The notes: generated by a model from the sequence alone, not told the origin. Numbered from the stretch's first letter, positions 15,099 to 23,201 are shown. The stretch is 25,689 nucleotides of DNA from an uncultured Eubacteriales bacterium (GCA_910580045.1 CAJTXF010000010.1:1-25689), one strand, 5' to 3'. Numbers and translations are program-made.

Positions 15099-15584
15099 AT
15101 GACAGACCAGGAAATTTTGAAGCAGTTTGAGGGCATGAAAGAGGCCATGATGAGCGGCTTTGCGGCGCTGAACGAAAGAATCGGCGGTGTTGAGCAGCGG
15201 ATGACAGAAAAAATTGACAGTGTCGAGCAGCGGATGACAGAAAAAATTGACAGTGTTGAGCAGCGGATGACAGAAAAAATTGACAGCGTGGAGCAACGGA
15301 TGATAGACCGCCAGGATACCTTTAAGGTAGAGATACTGGAATTGTTCCAGCAGTCCATGGAGACAACGGAGGCCATGATTCAGGAGGCGGTTGCCCAGGG
15401 AGAGAACCGCACCCGGGCCTGGGTGGAGGTGCGTATTGGCTCGAAGATTGACGCACTCTATGAGGGCCTGAAATCCGCGAATGAAGCGCAGGCCCAAGCC
15501 AAGCAAGAGACAGAGGCTCTGGAGCAGCGGGTAGACAATCTGGAGACACGCGTAAGCTCCCTGGAAAATAAAACCCCCGCATAA
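15099..15584 (+). CDS. Coiled-coil protein with 11-residue tandem repeats
   Basis: The function of this 161-residue protein is unknown. It is a nearly continuous helix with no signal peptide or membrane span. Residues 31-63 are three perfect copies of an 11-residue unit (VEQRMTEKIDS), then a fourth, diverged unit (VEQRMIDR). An 11-residue period is typical of hendecad coiled coils with right-handed or straight packing. The N-terminal helix includes QFEGMKEAMMSGFAALNERI and the C-terminal part is another coiled coil (LEQRVDNLETRVSSLENK). GGGAGG (15085-15090) supports the start. Twelve bases separate it from the SPFH gene, so co-expression and a scaffold or partner role with that membrane protein are plausible but unproven. 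Confidence 0.75.
   Translation: MTDQEILKQFEGMKEAMMSGFAALNERIGGVEQRMTEKIDSVEQRMTEKIDSVEQRMTEKIDSVEQRMIDRQDTFKVEILELFQQSMETTEAMIQEAVAQGENRTRAWVEVRIGSKIDALYEGLKSANEAQAQAKQETEALEQRVDNLETRVSSLENKTPA
15189..15311 (+). repeat. 33-base tandem repeat inside the coiled-coil gene
   Basis: Three nearly identical 33-base units (15189-15221, 15222-15254, 15255-15287) differ at only a few third positions, and a diverged partial unit runs to 15311. Because the unit is a multiple of three, copy-number change would lengthen or shorten the protein without breaking the frame. Confidence 0.9.
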
Positions 15585-15596
15585 AAGGAGAAAACT

Positions 15597-16535
15597 ATGC
15601 CTATTTTTAGCAAAAAGCCCAAATACATTGATTCGGACGGCAAGCCCGTCTATAAGCCTGGAGGAATCCCCAAGCTTGTGCCTGTGATTATCCTGGCGGT
15701 GCTGGTGCTGGTGCTGGCCTCATCCTGCTTCACAGTGGTCAGCGCCGGACATACCGGGGTGGTCTCCACCTTTGGCAAGGTCAGCGAGGACGTGCTGCAG
15801 GAGGGGTTTCATATCAAAATGCCCTGGCAGCAGGTGACCAAGATGGACAACCGCATTGTGAAGCTGGAGGTCTCTACCGAAGCGTTCAGCTCTGATTTGC
15901 AGACCGTAAACGTAAACCTGGCGGTCAACTACCGGGTGGACACCAGCAAATCCTACTCCATTGTGAAAAATGTGGGCACCAACTATGAGAGCGTTCTCAT
16001 GACCCCTGCGGTCAACGAGGTGATGAAGTCCATCATGGCCCAGTATACCGCGGAGCAGAGCATCACCAACCGGAATGTGATTTCCACCGCCCTGCTGGAC
16101 GAGCTCAACGAAAAGCTGGCAGACAGCGGCATCTATGTGTCTGACATCAATATCATTGATTTTGACTTTTCCGATGTGTATGTTCAGGCCATTGAGGCCA
16201 AGCAAGTGGCTGAGCAGGAAAAGCTGCGGGCCAAAATTGAGCAGGACCAGCTCACCATGGAGAAGGAGGCAGAGGCTGCCCGCCGGGTGATTGACGCGGA
16301 GGCTGCCGCTGAGGTGGCCCGCATTGAGGCTGAGGCCGCTGCCTACGCAGGCGAGAAGGAAGCTGTGGCCAATGAGAAAATCGCTGCCTCTCTGACCCTG
16401 CCCCTGATTGAGTACTACAAGATTCAGCATTGGGATGGCAAGCTGCCCACTGTTTCCGGCGCGGACACCATTATCCGCATGGACGGCATCACCGGCGAAG
16501 CCCCCGCAGCCACCCCCGCTCCGGCAGGGGAATAA
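15597..16535 (+). CDS. SPFH/prohibitin-family membrane protein
   Basis: The 312-residue protein belongs to the SPFH (stomatin/prohibitin/flotillin/HflK-C) superfamily, which forms oligomeric membrane assemblies and often regulates proteases or membrane microdomains. A short cytoplasmic N-terminus is followed by one membrane helix (about residues 27-48). The Band-7 domain follows (VVSAGHTGVVSTFGKVSEDVL...GFHIKMPW). An Ala/Glu-rich helical segment (EKEAEAARRVIDAEAAAEVA, about 220-260) is typical of prohibitin-like members. It ends in a Pro/Ala-rich tail. AAAGGAG (15584-15590) sets the start. No NfeD-type or FtsH-like partner gene is adjacent. The preceding coiled-coil gene, 12 bases upstream, is its only obvious candidate partner. 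Confidence 0.88.
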   Translation: MPIFSKKPKYIDSDGKPVYKPGGIPKLVPVIILAVLVLVLASSCFTVVSAGHTGVVSTFGKVSEDVLQEGFHIKMPWQQVTKMDNRIVKLEVSTEAFSSDLQTVNVNLAVNYRVDTSKSYSIVKNVGTNYESVLMTPAVNEVMKSIMAQYTAEQSITNRNVISTALLDELNEKLADSGIYVSDINIIDFDFSDVYVQAIEAKQVAEQEKLRAKIEQDQLTMEKEAEAARRVIDAEAAAEVARIEAEAAAYAGEKEAVANEKIAASLTLPLIEYYKIQHWDGKLPTVSGADTIIRMDGITGEAPAATPAPAGE

Positions 16536-16563
16536 CCTGAACAGAATAGGAAGAATGATACCC

Positions 16564-17595
16564 ATGTCTATGACACTGAACCGCCAGCTTCCCCAGCCAG
16601 CGGAGCTGAAAGCCCAATACCCCCTCTCTCCCGCCATCCAGGCCATGAAGGCCCAGCGCGACAGGGATATACGGGAGGTGTTCGAGGGAAAATCTGATAA
16701 ATTCATTGTGATTGTAGGGCCCTGCTCGGCGGACAGCCAGGACGCGGTGCTGGAATATGTCCACCGGCTGGCGGAGCTGAATGAAGCTGTGAAGGATAAG
16801 CTGGTGCTCATTCCCCGGGTGTACACCAACAAGCCCCGGACCACTGGCCAGGGCTATAAGGGTATGCTCCACCAGCCCTCCCCGGACAAGGCCCCGGACC
16901 TTTTGGAGGGGATTATCGCCATCCGGCGGATGCATATCCGGGTCATGGAGGAGTGCGGCCTCACCGCGGCGGATGAGATGCTCTACCCGGAGAACCGCAG
17001 CTATCTGGACGATGTGCTCTGCTATGAAGCGGTAGGGGCCCGGTCTGTGGAGAACCAGCAGCACAGGCTCACCGCCAGCGGCATGGACATCCCCGTGGGC
17101 ATGAAGAACCCCACCAGCGGTGATTTGTCCGTGATGCTTAACTCCATCCAAGCGGCCCAAAGCTCCCATAACTTCCTCTACCGGGGCTGGGACGCCACCA
17201 CAGAGGGAAATCCCCTGGCCCATGCCATTCTCCGGGGAGGCGTGGATAAGTACGGCACCTGCGTGCCCAACTACCACTATGAGGACTTAATGCGCCTGTG
17301 CGAGCTGTACCAGGGCCGGGATTTGCAGAACCCGGCAGTAATCGTGGACGTGAACCACTCCAACTCGGACAAGAAGTACAAGGAGCAGGTGCGCATTGTC
17401 AGCGAAGTGCTCCACAGCCGGGCCTATCACCCAGAGCTCCGCCAGTTGGTGAAGGGCGTGATGATTGAGAGCTATCTGGAGGAGGGCTGCCAGCCTATTG
17501 AGGGAGAGCGGGTCTATGGAAAGTCCATCACCGACCCCTGCCTGGGCTGGCCGGATACCCGGAAGCTGATTCTCACAATGGCGGAGAGGGCGTGA
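16564..17595 (+). CDS. aroF: 3-deoxy-7-phosphoheptulonate (DAHP) synthase, class I
   Basis: This enzyme condenses phosphoenolpyruvate and erythrose 4-phosphate into DAHP, the first step of the shikimate pathway. The 343-residue length and motifs fit the AroF/AroG/AroH type: IVIVGPCSADSQDAVLEY, PRVYTNKPRTTGQGYKG, MKNPTSGDLSVM, VDVNHSNSDKKYKEQ and GKSITDPCLGW. There is no fused chorismate mutase or ACT domain, so any feedback control would act through the N-terminal extension or a sibling isozyme. ATG 16564 is preferred to ATG 16555 because ATAGGAAGA ends right against the latter. The gene follows the SPFH gene by 28 bases and precedes the Nudix gene by four, so it lies in the same transcription unit. 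Which of the three isozyme symbols applies cannot be told from sequence. Confidence 0.93.
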   Translation: MSMTLNRQLPQPAELKAQYPLSPAIQAMKAQRDRDIREVFEGKSDKFIVIVGPCSADSQDAVLEYVHRLAELNEAVKDKLVLIPRVYTNKPRTTGQGYKGMLHQPSPDKAPDLLEGIIAIRRMHIRVMEECGLTAADEMLYPENRSYLDDVLCYEAVGARSVENQQHRLTASGMDIPVGMKNPTSGDLSVMLNSIQAAQSSHNFLYRGWDATTEGNPLAHAILRGGVDKYGTCVPNYHYEDLMRLCELYQGRDLQNPAVIVDVNHSNSDKKYKEQVRIVSEVLHSRAYHPELRQLVKGVMIESYLEEGCQPIEGERVYGKSITDPCLGWPDTRKLILTMAERA

Positions 17596-17599
17596 CAAG

Positions 17600-18073
17600 A
17601 TGATACGAAACTCAGCCAAGGCCTTGATTTACCACAACGGCAGGCTGCTTTTGAACAGCCATCTGACCAGCGCAGGGGAGCTGTACTATGACTTGCCCGG
17701 CGGGGGACAGGAGCCTTATGAGACGATGGAAGAGGCGGTAATCCGGGAGGTTCTGGAGGAGACAGGCCTGACAGTGGAGCCTGTGCGCTTTGCCGCCCTG
17801 TGTGAGGAGATTTTCACCGATGAGCAGATGCGGGAGCGCTGGCCAGAGTACTGCCACCGGTGTATGCACATCTTCCTGGCCCAGTTGCTGCCGGTTCCTG
17901 CCCAAGAGCATGTTCTGGACTTCCAGCAGATTGGAAGCGGCTGGTTTACGCCGGAGGAGGCGGAGGCACTGCCTTTGGTGCCTCTCCAGCTGCGGGGCCG
18001 GGTGCGGGAGGTGCTGGAATCTCCCGCGCCTCTATATCTGGGCTCTCTGCGCCGGGACGAGGTTTGTATGTAG
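17600..18073 (+). CDS. Nudix hydrolase
   Basis: This 157-residue Nudix hydrolase cleaves a nucleoside diphosphate linked to another moiety; the substrate is unknown. The Nudix box fits G-x5-E-x7-R-E-U-x-E-E-x-G-U exactly at residues 35-57 (starting GGQEPYE, ending REVLEETGL), so the metal-binding Glu residues are present. The opening RNSAKALIYHNGRLLL is the usual first strand. HRCMHIFLAQL and GWFTPEEAEALPLVP are the later core strands. It is the last gene of the pyk-to-Nudix run, four bases after the DAHP synthase stop. The gene is followed by a repeat-rich gap. Confidence 0.88.
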   Translation: MIRNSAKALIYHNGRLLLNSHLTSAGELYYDLPGGGQEPYETMEEAVIREVLEETGLTVEPVRFAALCEEIFTDEQMRERWPEYCHRCMHIFLAQLLPVPAQEHVLDFQQIGSGWFTPEEAEALPLVPLQLRGRVREVLESPAPLYLGSLRRDEVCM

Positions 18074-18482
18074 ACCTGTGCCTTGCTTTCGGTGCCCTGT
18101 TGGTTCCTGACGCCTTGTTCCTTCCATGCTCACCATATAGCGGCATTGTACAGTTAGGTCTAGGGCCCCGCGCTTAGGAAGACGGTCTGCGGCCCTCTGC
18201 GATTTGGGAAATCTGTGATTTCCCAAATCAGCAGATTCGCGCGGCCGGCTGCTCTGGCGGCGCTGCATTGTGCCGTTGATGGACTTGGGCGCTGGGAATA
18301 GGGTACTGCTTCTCTGTGAAGACTTGTAGCGCCGCTTCAAAAAAGGTCAAGACCACGAGGGCTTTGCCCCCGCACCCCTACCACCTTTTGAAAAAGGTGG
18401 ACGAAAACTTTCACTTCACCTTACCTGTCTTCTTGGCGAAAGCCCCTGCCTTGAGCTGTCAGGACGCTGCACGCATAAAAAA
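18074..18482. other. Repeat-rich intergenic gap after the Nudix gene
   Basis: No gene is visible. The gap holds a perfect 13-base hairpin with a three-base loop (GATTTGGGAAATC 18201-18213, TGT, then its complement 18217-18229), followed by the repeat copy at 18233-18410 described separately. The convergent terminator at 18483-18509 closes it. Confidence 0.7.
18201..18410. repeat. Dispersed intergenic repeat, copy related to 23350-23500 and 2888-2950
   Basis: CTCTGGCGGCGC (18252-18263) and GGGTACTGC (18301-18309) are 49 bases apart here and exactly 49 apart at 23370 and 23419. GCGCCGC and an AAGAC-C block follow collinearly in both. The right part (18348-18406) instead matches the end of the rnfC-rnfD element, including the identical 15-mer AAAAGGTGGACGAAA at 18392-18406 and 2933-2947. 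The copy therefore links the other two. It contains no coding potential. Confidence 0.6.
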
Positions 18483-18509
18483 CAGGCCCCCACAGGGCCT
18501 GCTTTTTTT
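18483..18509. terminator. Bidirectional terminator between Nudix gene and potD
   Basis: CAGGCCC (18483-18489) pairs with GGGCCTG (18495-18501) around a five-base loop. The plus strand continues with C and seven Ts, and the minus strand with six Ts. It serves the convergent genes on both sides. Confidence 0.88.
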
Positions 18510-18523
18510 ATACTGCCTTATTC

Positions 18524-19582
18524 TTAGCCGCAGGCGGACTTAAACTCTGTCCACACCCGCTCATGGATTTCCAGAGCCCCAGAGGAGATGTTCTCAATCA
18601 TCTCCCAGTCCCCTTCCACGCTCTCAGGCAGGGTGAGGTAGCTCTGCATCTCTGGGCTGATAAGGGCATCCGCATCTTTATTGGTGCAGTAATAGCCCAA
18701 AAACTCATAGCACTGGGCAGAGACCTCAGGCCGGAGGATGTAGTCCATAAACTGATATGCCGCCTCCGGGTGGGGAGCGTTCTTAGGAATGAAGTTGGCC
18801 ATGACCCCAAAGCCGATGCCCTCTTTGGGATACACCACCTTCAGCTCAGGATTGGCCATCATGGCCATAGTCACCTGGCTGGTGTACATCACCGCCGCGC
18901 CTACTTCGCCGGAGAGCAAATCGTCTTGGAGGTTGTCGTCCTTAATCAGCCGGATATTGGGGGCCAGCTCCAACAGCTTCTCACCGGCCCGCTCAATGGC
19001 CCCGGTGTCCTCAGTGTTGTAGCTCTCACCCAGCACCTTGAGGGCCATGCCGTCTATGACCCGGGCGCTGTCAATAATGCCCACATTGTCCTGGAGGCTG
19101 GAATCCCACAAATCAGCGTATCCGGTAATCTCCTTGTCCACGGCCTCTGGGTTGTAGACAATGGTCTGCACTCCCGCGCCGTAGGGCACGGTGTACTTGT
19201 CCTCCGGGTCAAAGAACTGGCCCTGATAGACAGGGTTGATGCTGGCGTAGTTTTCCAGCTTGGAGGTGTCCAGTTCCTGGACCAGGCCCTCGCTGACAGC
19301 TATCTCAATAATATAATCATCCGCGATGACCACATCATACTCTCCGCCTTTGGCGGCCTCCAGCTTGGCCAGCATGGTCTCGTCATAGTCGAAGTTCACA
19401 TAGTTTATGGCAATGCCCGTTTCCTGGGTGAAGCCGTCCAGCACCTCCTGAGGGAACATATTCTCCCAGGTAAAGAGCACCAGCTCCTCTCCGCTCCCCC
19501 CAGAGCCGCAGGCGGCAAGGCTCAGGAGCAGGGCCAGGGCCAGCACCAGGGCTGCCAGCTGTTTTGTGATTTTGTAAGCCAT
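18524..19582 (-). CDS. potD: Spermidine/putrescine ABC transporter, binding lipoprotein
   Basis: PotD is the extracellular polyamine-binding protein of the PotABCD importer. The 352-residue product has a lipoprotein signal peptide (LALALLLSLAAC, Cys25 lipidated) and a mature domain typical of PotD/PotF. LVLFTWENMFPQEVLDGFTQ starts the first lobe; YDVVIADDYIIEI, PYGAGVQTIVYN, DSARVIDGMALKVLG and VMYTSQVTMAMM are recognisable landmarks, and DYILRPEVSAQCYEFLGYY closes it. The start at 19582 lies five bases after the potC stop, with GGAAAGGA in the potC end. It is the last gene of the fakA-potC-potD run and ends at a strong terminator. The exact polyamine is not readable from sequence. Confidence 0.93.
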   Translation of the reverse strand: MAYKITKQLAALVLALALLLSLAACGSGGSGEELVLFTWENMFPQEVLDGFTQETGIAINYVNFDYDETMLAKLEAAKGGEYDVVIADDYIIEIAVSEGLVQELDTSKLENYASINPVYQGQFFDPEDKYTVPYGAGVQTIVYNPEAVDKEITGYADLWDSSLQDNVGIIDSARVIDGMALKVLGESYNTEDTGAIERAGEKLLELAPNIRLIKDDNLQDDLLSGEVGAAVMYTSQVTMAMMANPELKVVYPKEGIGFGVMANFIPKNAPHPEAAYQFMDYILRPEVSAQCYEFLGYYCTNKDADALISPEMQSYLTLPESVEGDWEMIENISSGALEIHERVWTEFKSACG

Positions 19583-19587
19583 TGGTA

Positions 19588-20415
19588 TCAGTCCTTTCCG
19601 AATTCAGCCAGCCCGGCAGAAGCCCCTTCCCCGGGAACTTCCAGCCTCCGCCCCCGCCCCAGAAGGGCGGAGAGCCCGCAGAGCAGCAGGGTGGCCAGGA
19701 ACATCAGGGTGCACAGGGCGTTGATTTCCGGGGTCACGCCGGTTTTCAGCTGGGTATAGATTTTGATGGGCAGGGTGTTCACGTCCACCCCGGTGACGAA
19801 CACGCTGATAATCACATCGTCAATGCTCATGGCAAAGGCCAGCAGCATTCCAGAGGCAATGGCCGGGGAAATCAGGGGCAGGGTGATGTCGAAAAAAGCC
19901 CGCACCGGGCCAGCCCCCAAATCCCGGACCGCAGCGGCCAGCAGAGGGTCCAGGCCCACCAGCCGGGCCTTCACCAGCATGAACACATAGGGAATACAAA
20001 AGGCCGTGTGGGCAATCATCAGGGTGCCCAGGCCGAAGGGCAGGCCAATCAGGGAGAAAAAGGCCATGAACACCATGCCCAAAATGATTTCCGGCACCAT
20101 CATAGGCAGGGTGGACAGGTACTCCATGGGGGCGTTGAGCCGCCACTTCACCCGGGTCATGCCAAAGGCTCCCAGGGTGCCGATTATCCCCGCGCAGAGG
20201 CAGCTGGACAGGCCCAGAATCAGGGTGTTTCCCAGGGCCTCCAGCATGGCCCGGTCCCGGAACAGCTGGGTATACCATTTAAGGGAAAAGCCGCTCCACA
20301 CGGAGGAGATTTTGCTGTCGTTAAAAGAGTAGACCATCACAAGCAGAATAGGCAGGTACATCAGGGCCAGAATCAGGACCAGGTAGAGGTTGGGGAGCTT
20401 AGTGCGGTTTTTCAT
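19588..20415 (-). CDS. potC: Spermidine/putrescine ABC transporter, permease
   Basis: PotC is one of two membrane permeases of the polyamine importer. The 275-residue product has about six membrane helices. The family features are the N-terminal LPNLYLVLILALMYLPILLV, SFNDSK, and the ABC-permease EAA loop (AAVRDLGAGPVRAFFDITLPLI). FAMSIDDVIISVF is also diagnostic. It precedes potD by five bases. The usual companions potA (ATPase) and potB (second permease) are absent; the upstream neighbour is fakA. The ribosome binding site is weak: only GGTGAT before the ATG. Either these proteins pair with PotA/PotB encoded elsewhere, or the operon has lost its first half. Confidence 0.92.
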   Translation of the reverse strand: MKNRTKLPNLYLVLILALMYLPILLVMVYSFNDSKISSVWSGFSLKWYTQLFRDRAMLEALGNTLILGLSSCLCAGIIGTLGAFGMTRVKWRLNAPMEYLSTLPMMVPEIILGMVFMAFFSLIGLPFGLGTLMIAHTAFCIPYVFMLVKARLVGLDPLLAAAVRDLGAGPVRAFFDITLPLISPAIASGMLLAFAMSIDDVIISVFVTGVDVNTLPIKIYTQLKTGVTPEINALCTLMFLATLLLCGLSALLGRGRRLEVPGEGASAGLAEFGKD

Positions 20416-20444
20416 GAGTAATCACCAAATACAGTGGAATAGGG

Positions 20445-20484
20445 GGCAAAAACAGGGCGGTCCAGGGAGTTCCCCGGGCCGTCC
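20445..20484 (-). terminator. Possible weak terminator after fakA
   Basis: Between fakA and potC, GGGCGGTCC (20455-20463) and GGGCCGTCC (20476-20484) can form a nine-base stem, with two mismatches in the minus-strand RNA. On that strand it is followed by TGTTTTTG. It may only attenuate read-through into potC. Confidence 0.35.
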
Positions 20485-20491
20485 AAAGTTT

Positions 20492-22171
20492 TTACTCCAC
20501 AGACACAATAAAGTAATACACCGGCTGTCCGCCGTCCACCAGGGTGATTTCCACGTCTGAGTGGACCTTTGCCGCCAGCAGCCGCTTGGCCTCCTGGGCC
20601 TGCTCTGCCGTGATGCCCTCACCGTAAATCAGGGTGATGAAGGAGGTCTGCTTGGTAGAGAGGGAGCGGGCTACCCGTACACAGGTAGAAACCGGCTCCT
20701 TCTCAATATAATGGAGCTTGCCGTTTTTCAGGCCCAAAATATCTCCTCTGCGGATGGCGTCGCTGCCAAACTCAGAATCCCTGGCCGCAAAGGTTACCAG
20801 GCCCGTGTCTACATTGCCAGCCGCCTCCATCATGGCCTCCTGGTTCTCCTCTGCCGATGAGTCTGGGTCAAAGGCCAGCATAGCCGCCAGGCCCTGAGGA
20901 ATGGTCTTGGTGGGCAGCACAATAACCTCTCTGTCCTCTGCCAGGGGGATGGTCTGCTCCGCTGCCATGAGGATGTTCTTGTTATTAGGCAGCACGAAGA
21001 CCTTTTTGGCTGGGGTTGCCAGCACGGCGCTGAGGATGTCCTCTGTGCTGGGGTTCATGGTCTGGCCGCCGCTGACTACCACCGCGCAGCCCAGCTCTAA
21101 GAACAGTCTCTTGAGCCCGTCCCCAGCGGCCACGGAGATAAAGCCCAGCTCCTCTGTGGGCTCCTGCCGCTCCAGCACCAAAGCGGGGGCCTCCTCTACA
21201 GCCGGTGCCTCCTGGGACTGGCTGTTCAGCGTTCTGTGCTGCTCCTTCATGTTGTCAATTTTCACCGTGAGCAGCTGGCCGTACTGCAGGCCCTCCTGCA
21301 AAGCATTGCCCGGCTCCTCGGTGTGCACATGCACTTTGATGATTTCCTCGTCGTCCGCCACTAGTACACAGTCGCCGATGGTCTCCAGATAGAGACGCAG
21401 CTCCAGAGGATCCTTGGTGATGTCCTTGTCCCGGCCAATCACAAACTCAGTGCAGTAGGTGAAGTTGATTTCGCTGTCAAACTCTGCCGCGGCACTGCGG
21501 AAAAACTCAGCGGTCTCCTGGGCCCGCTCCTCCTCAGAGAGGCCGGACTCAATGATAATGCCCCCACGGAATACGCTGAGCATACCCTCAAAAATCAGGC
21601 AGAGCCCCTGCCCGCCCGCGTCCACTACCCCGGCCCGCTTGAGCACAGGCAGCAGCTCAGGGGTCTCGGCCAGGGCCTCGGCAGCGCCCATGCACACCGC
21701 GTCCCACACCTGTACCGGCTCCTCAGAGCCCTGGGAGAGAGCGGCCCGGCCCTGCTCTGCCGCCACCCGGGCCACAGTGAGGATAGTGCCCTCAGTGGGC
21801 CTGGTCACAGCCTTATAAGCCTCCTCCACGCCCAAATCCAGGGCATGAACCAGTGCTTCAGAGCCAGCCTCCTCCACGTCCTCAAAGCCTTTGGCAATGC
21901 CCCGGAACAGCAGGGAGAGAATGACGCCGGAGTTGCCCCGGGCTCCCCGCAGCATGGCGGAGGCAGCGCTTTTGGCCACCTGAGCGGCAGAGGCAGTGTC
22001 AGGCAGTGCCTTCAGGGCTTCAGCCGCCGCGCCGATGGTCATGGACATATTGGAGCCAGTGTCCCCGTCCGGGACGGGGAAGATGTTCAAATCGTTGACT
22101 TCTTTCCTGTATTTGGAGATATTATTTGAGCCGGAGATGATTGCGTTTTTCAGCTGAGCGCCTTGAATCAT
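20492..22171 (-). CDS. fakA: Fatty acid kinase catalytic subunit (YloV/FakA family)
   Basis: FakA phosphorylates exogenous fatty acids held by a FakB (DegV-family) protein, feeding them into phospholipid synthesis. The 559-residue length is normal. The N-terminal DhaL-like kinase domain has the nucleotide/Mg motif IFPVPDGDTGSNMSM (Asp35 and Asp37), then RGARGNSGVILS, RPTEGTILTVARVA and GVVDAGGQGL. The middle region (FCTEFVIG-like YCTEFVIG) and the C-terminal DegV-like domain (PNNKNILMAAEQ, VLPTKTIPQGLAAM) complete the architecture. No FakB gene or Asp23-type gene is adjacent, although the latter often precedes it in Bacillota. It has its own promoter (22247-22275) and probably leads the fakA-potC-potD unit. 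Confidence 0.93.
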   Translation of the reverse strand: MIQGAQLKNAIISGSNNISKYRKEVNDLNIFPVPDGDTGSNMSMTIGAAAEALKALPDTASAAQVAKSAASAMLRGARGNSGVILSLLFRGIAKGFEDVEEAGSEALVHALDLGVEEAYKAVTRPTEGTILTVARVAAEQGRAALSQGSEEPVQVWDAVCMGAAEALAETPELLPVLKRAGVVDAGGQGLCLIFEGMLSVFRGGIIIESGLSEEERAQETAEFFRSAAAEFDSEINFTYCTEFVIGRDKDITKDPLELRLYLETIGDCVLVADDEEIIKVHVHTEEPGNALQEGLQYGQLLTVKIDNMKEQHRTLNSQSQEAPAVEEAPALVLERQEPTEELGFISVAAGDGLKRLFLELGCAVVVSGGQTMNPSTEDILSAVLATPAKKVFVLPNNKNILMAAEQTIPLAEDREVIVLPTKTIPQGLAAMLAFDPDSSAEENQEAMMEAAGNVDTGLVTFAARDSEFGSDAIRRGDILGLKNGKLHYIEKEPVSTCVRVARSLSTKQTSFITLIYGEGITAEQAQEAKRLLAAKVHSDVEITLVDGGQPVYYFIVSVE

Positions 22172-22246
22172 GGGGAAACACTTCCTTCATCGGATAGATA
22201 CGCAGCGCGGGCATCCCGGCGGCGCAAAAAATAATACTTTTAGCAT

Positions 22247-22275
22247 ATTGTAACACAGAAGCCTGCAAAATACAA
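22247..22275 (-). promoter_or_regulatory. Promoter of fakA
   Basis: On the minus strand TTGTAT (22275-22270), a 17-base spacer and TACAAT (22252-22247) make a good sigma-A promoter. The leader to the fakA ATG is about 70 bases. Confidence 0.75.
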
Positions 22276-22323
22276 GTCTCCTCAAGAAGTTATCTCCAGC
22301 GCAAAGCCCCAGGCCAAGGGGAT

Positions 22324-23151
22324 TTATGGGGAAACAGGCTCCATATTGAAATGCAGCCGCCCATCTTTTTCACGGATATAAGGCTGCCGCTCCTGGATGT
22401 ATTCATATTCCGGACAGCGGGCGGCAGCGTTGCGGAGCATACAGGCCAGGGTGGGGTGCACAGTACAGTCATGCTCGCTGTGCATCACAAAGCTGCGGTC
22501 ATTCAGCCAGTGGAGCATGGGAGGAAGGTTCCGCCTGAGCTCTTCCTCAGCCACAGAGAGAGGCGCTTCCGAAAGGCAGAGCCAGTAGTACCACTGGGAG
22601 AACCAGGGCCGCTTTTTTTCATCCTTGTGCCGCAGATAGTTCTCCATGCGGCTCTGTATCCAGCGCTCATTCTCCGGCGCGGCGGTGCACAGAAACCGAA
22701 GAACCACCAGCGAGGTATCGAAGCACTCACCCACCCCGTCGTCCTGGCTGCCAAAGCAGGTGGTTCTGAGCCGGTCCAGCACACTGTCCCGCAGAGCCGG
22801 AACCTCCCCCTCCTCTGGGGCCAGCAGGCACAGCAGCCGGATTACCTCCAGCTCATACATATTGGCAGAGAAAATCTGGGTCTTGGGGGTTTGGTTGAAG
22901 ATGGTTTTCAGCTTCTTTCCCCTGTTATAGGGAGGAAGGAAAAGTTCTGGATACAATCTGCCGCCCTCTGAGCTCTGAAAGCGGCGCACGCCTGCCTGGA
23001 ACTTCCGGACCTGCTCCGGGGTGCTGCGGGCAGCCAGCAGAGTGCTGGTAATCTGCCGCTTCTGGGCCTCTGTCAGTTTCTGAGGGCCTCCTGCTTTTAT
23101 CAGGCAGTGGTTGGCCCAAAGCATCGTTTCATACGCTTTATATGCTGTCAT
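22324..23151 (-). CDS. Protein of unknown function, possibly SOS-regulated
   Basis: I do not recognise this 275-residue protein. It has no signal peptide or membrane helix. It is mostly helical, with a basic N-terminal half (LTEAQKRQITSTLLAARSTPEQVRKF...NRGKKLKTIF) and a repeat-like series of Leu/Trp-rich helices further on (IRLLCLLAPEEGEVPALRDS; WFSQWYYWLCLSEAPLS). It contains 7 Cys and some conserved-looking His (HSEHDCTVHP), but no clear catalytic motif. ATG 23151 has GGAGG seven bases upstream. It carries an exceptionally strong promoter overlapped by a LexA-like box, so it may be induced by DNA damage; this is inference. It is a single-gene unit between fakA and a repeat region. Confidence 0.75.
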   Translation of the reverse strand: MTAYKAYETMLWANHCLIKAGGPQKLTEAQKRQITSTLLAARSTPEQVRKFQAGVRRFQSSEGGRLYPELFLPPYNRGKKLKTIFNQTPKTQIFSANMYELEVIRLLCLLAPEEGEVPALRDSVLDRLRTTCFGSQDDGVGECFDTSLVVLRFLCTAAPENERWIQSRMENYLRHKDEKKRPWFSQWYYWLCLSEAPLSVAEEELRRNLPPMLHWLNDRSFVMHSEHDCTVHPTLACMLRNAAARCPEYEYIQERQPYIREKDGRLHFNMEPVSP

Positions 23152-23201
23152 TGGACTGCCTCCTTGCGTTGATGGTTTCATTTGGCAAGCCTGCTGTCCA
23201 T

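Noticed and set aside
15189..15311. Direct repeats considered as a CRISPR array
   Set aside because: The units are contiguous without spacers, are in frame, and encode an 11-residue coiled-coil repeat.
13704..15506. 600-codon minus-strand frame antisense to pyk
   Set aside because: It is a shadow frame of a GC-rich gene: His/Gly/Leu-rich, with no ribosome binding site, fully covered by pyk and the coiled-coil gene.
18563..19759. 398-codon plus-strand frame antisense to potD
   Set aside because: The composition is that of an antisense shadow, and potD on the other strand has a clear family match and lipobox.
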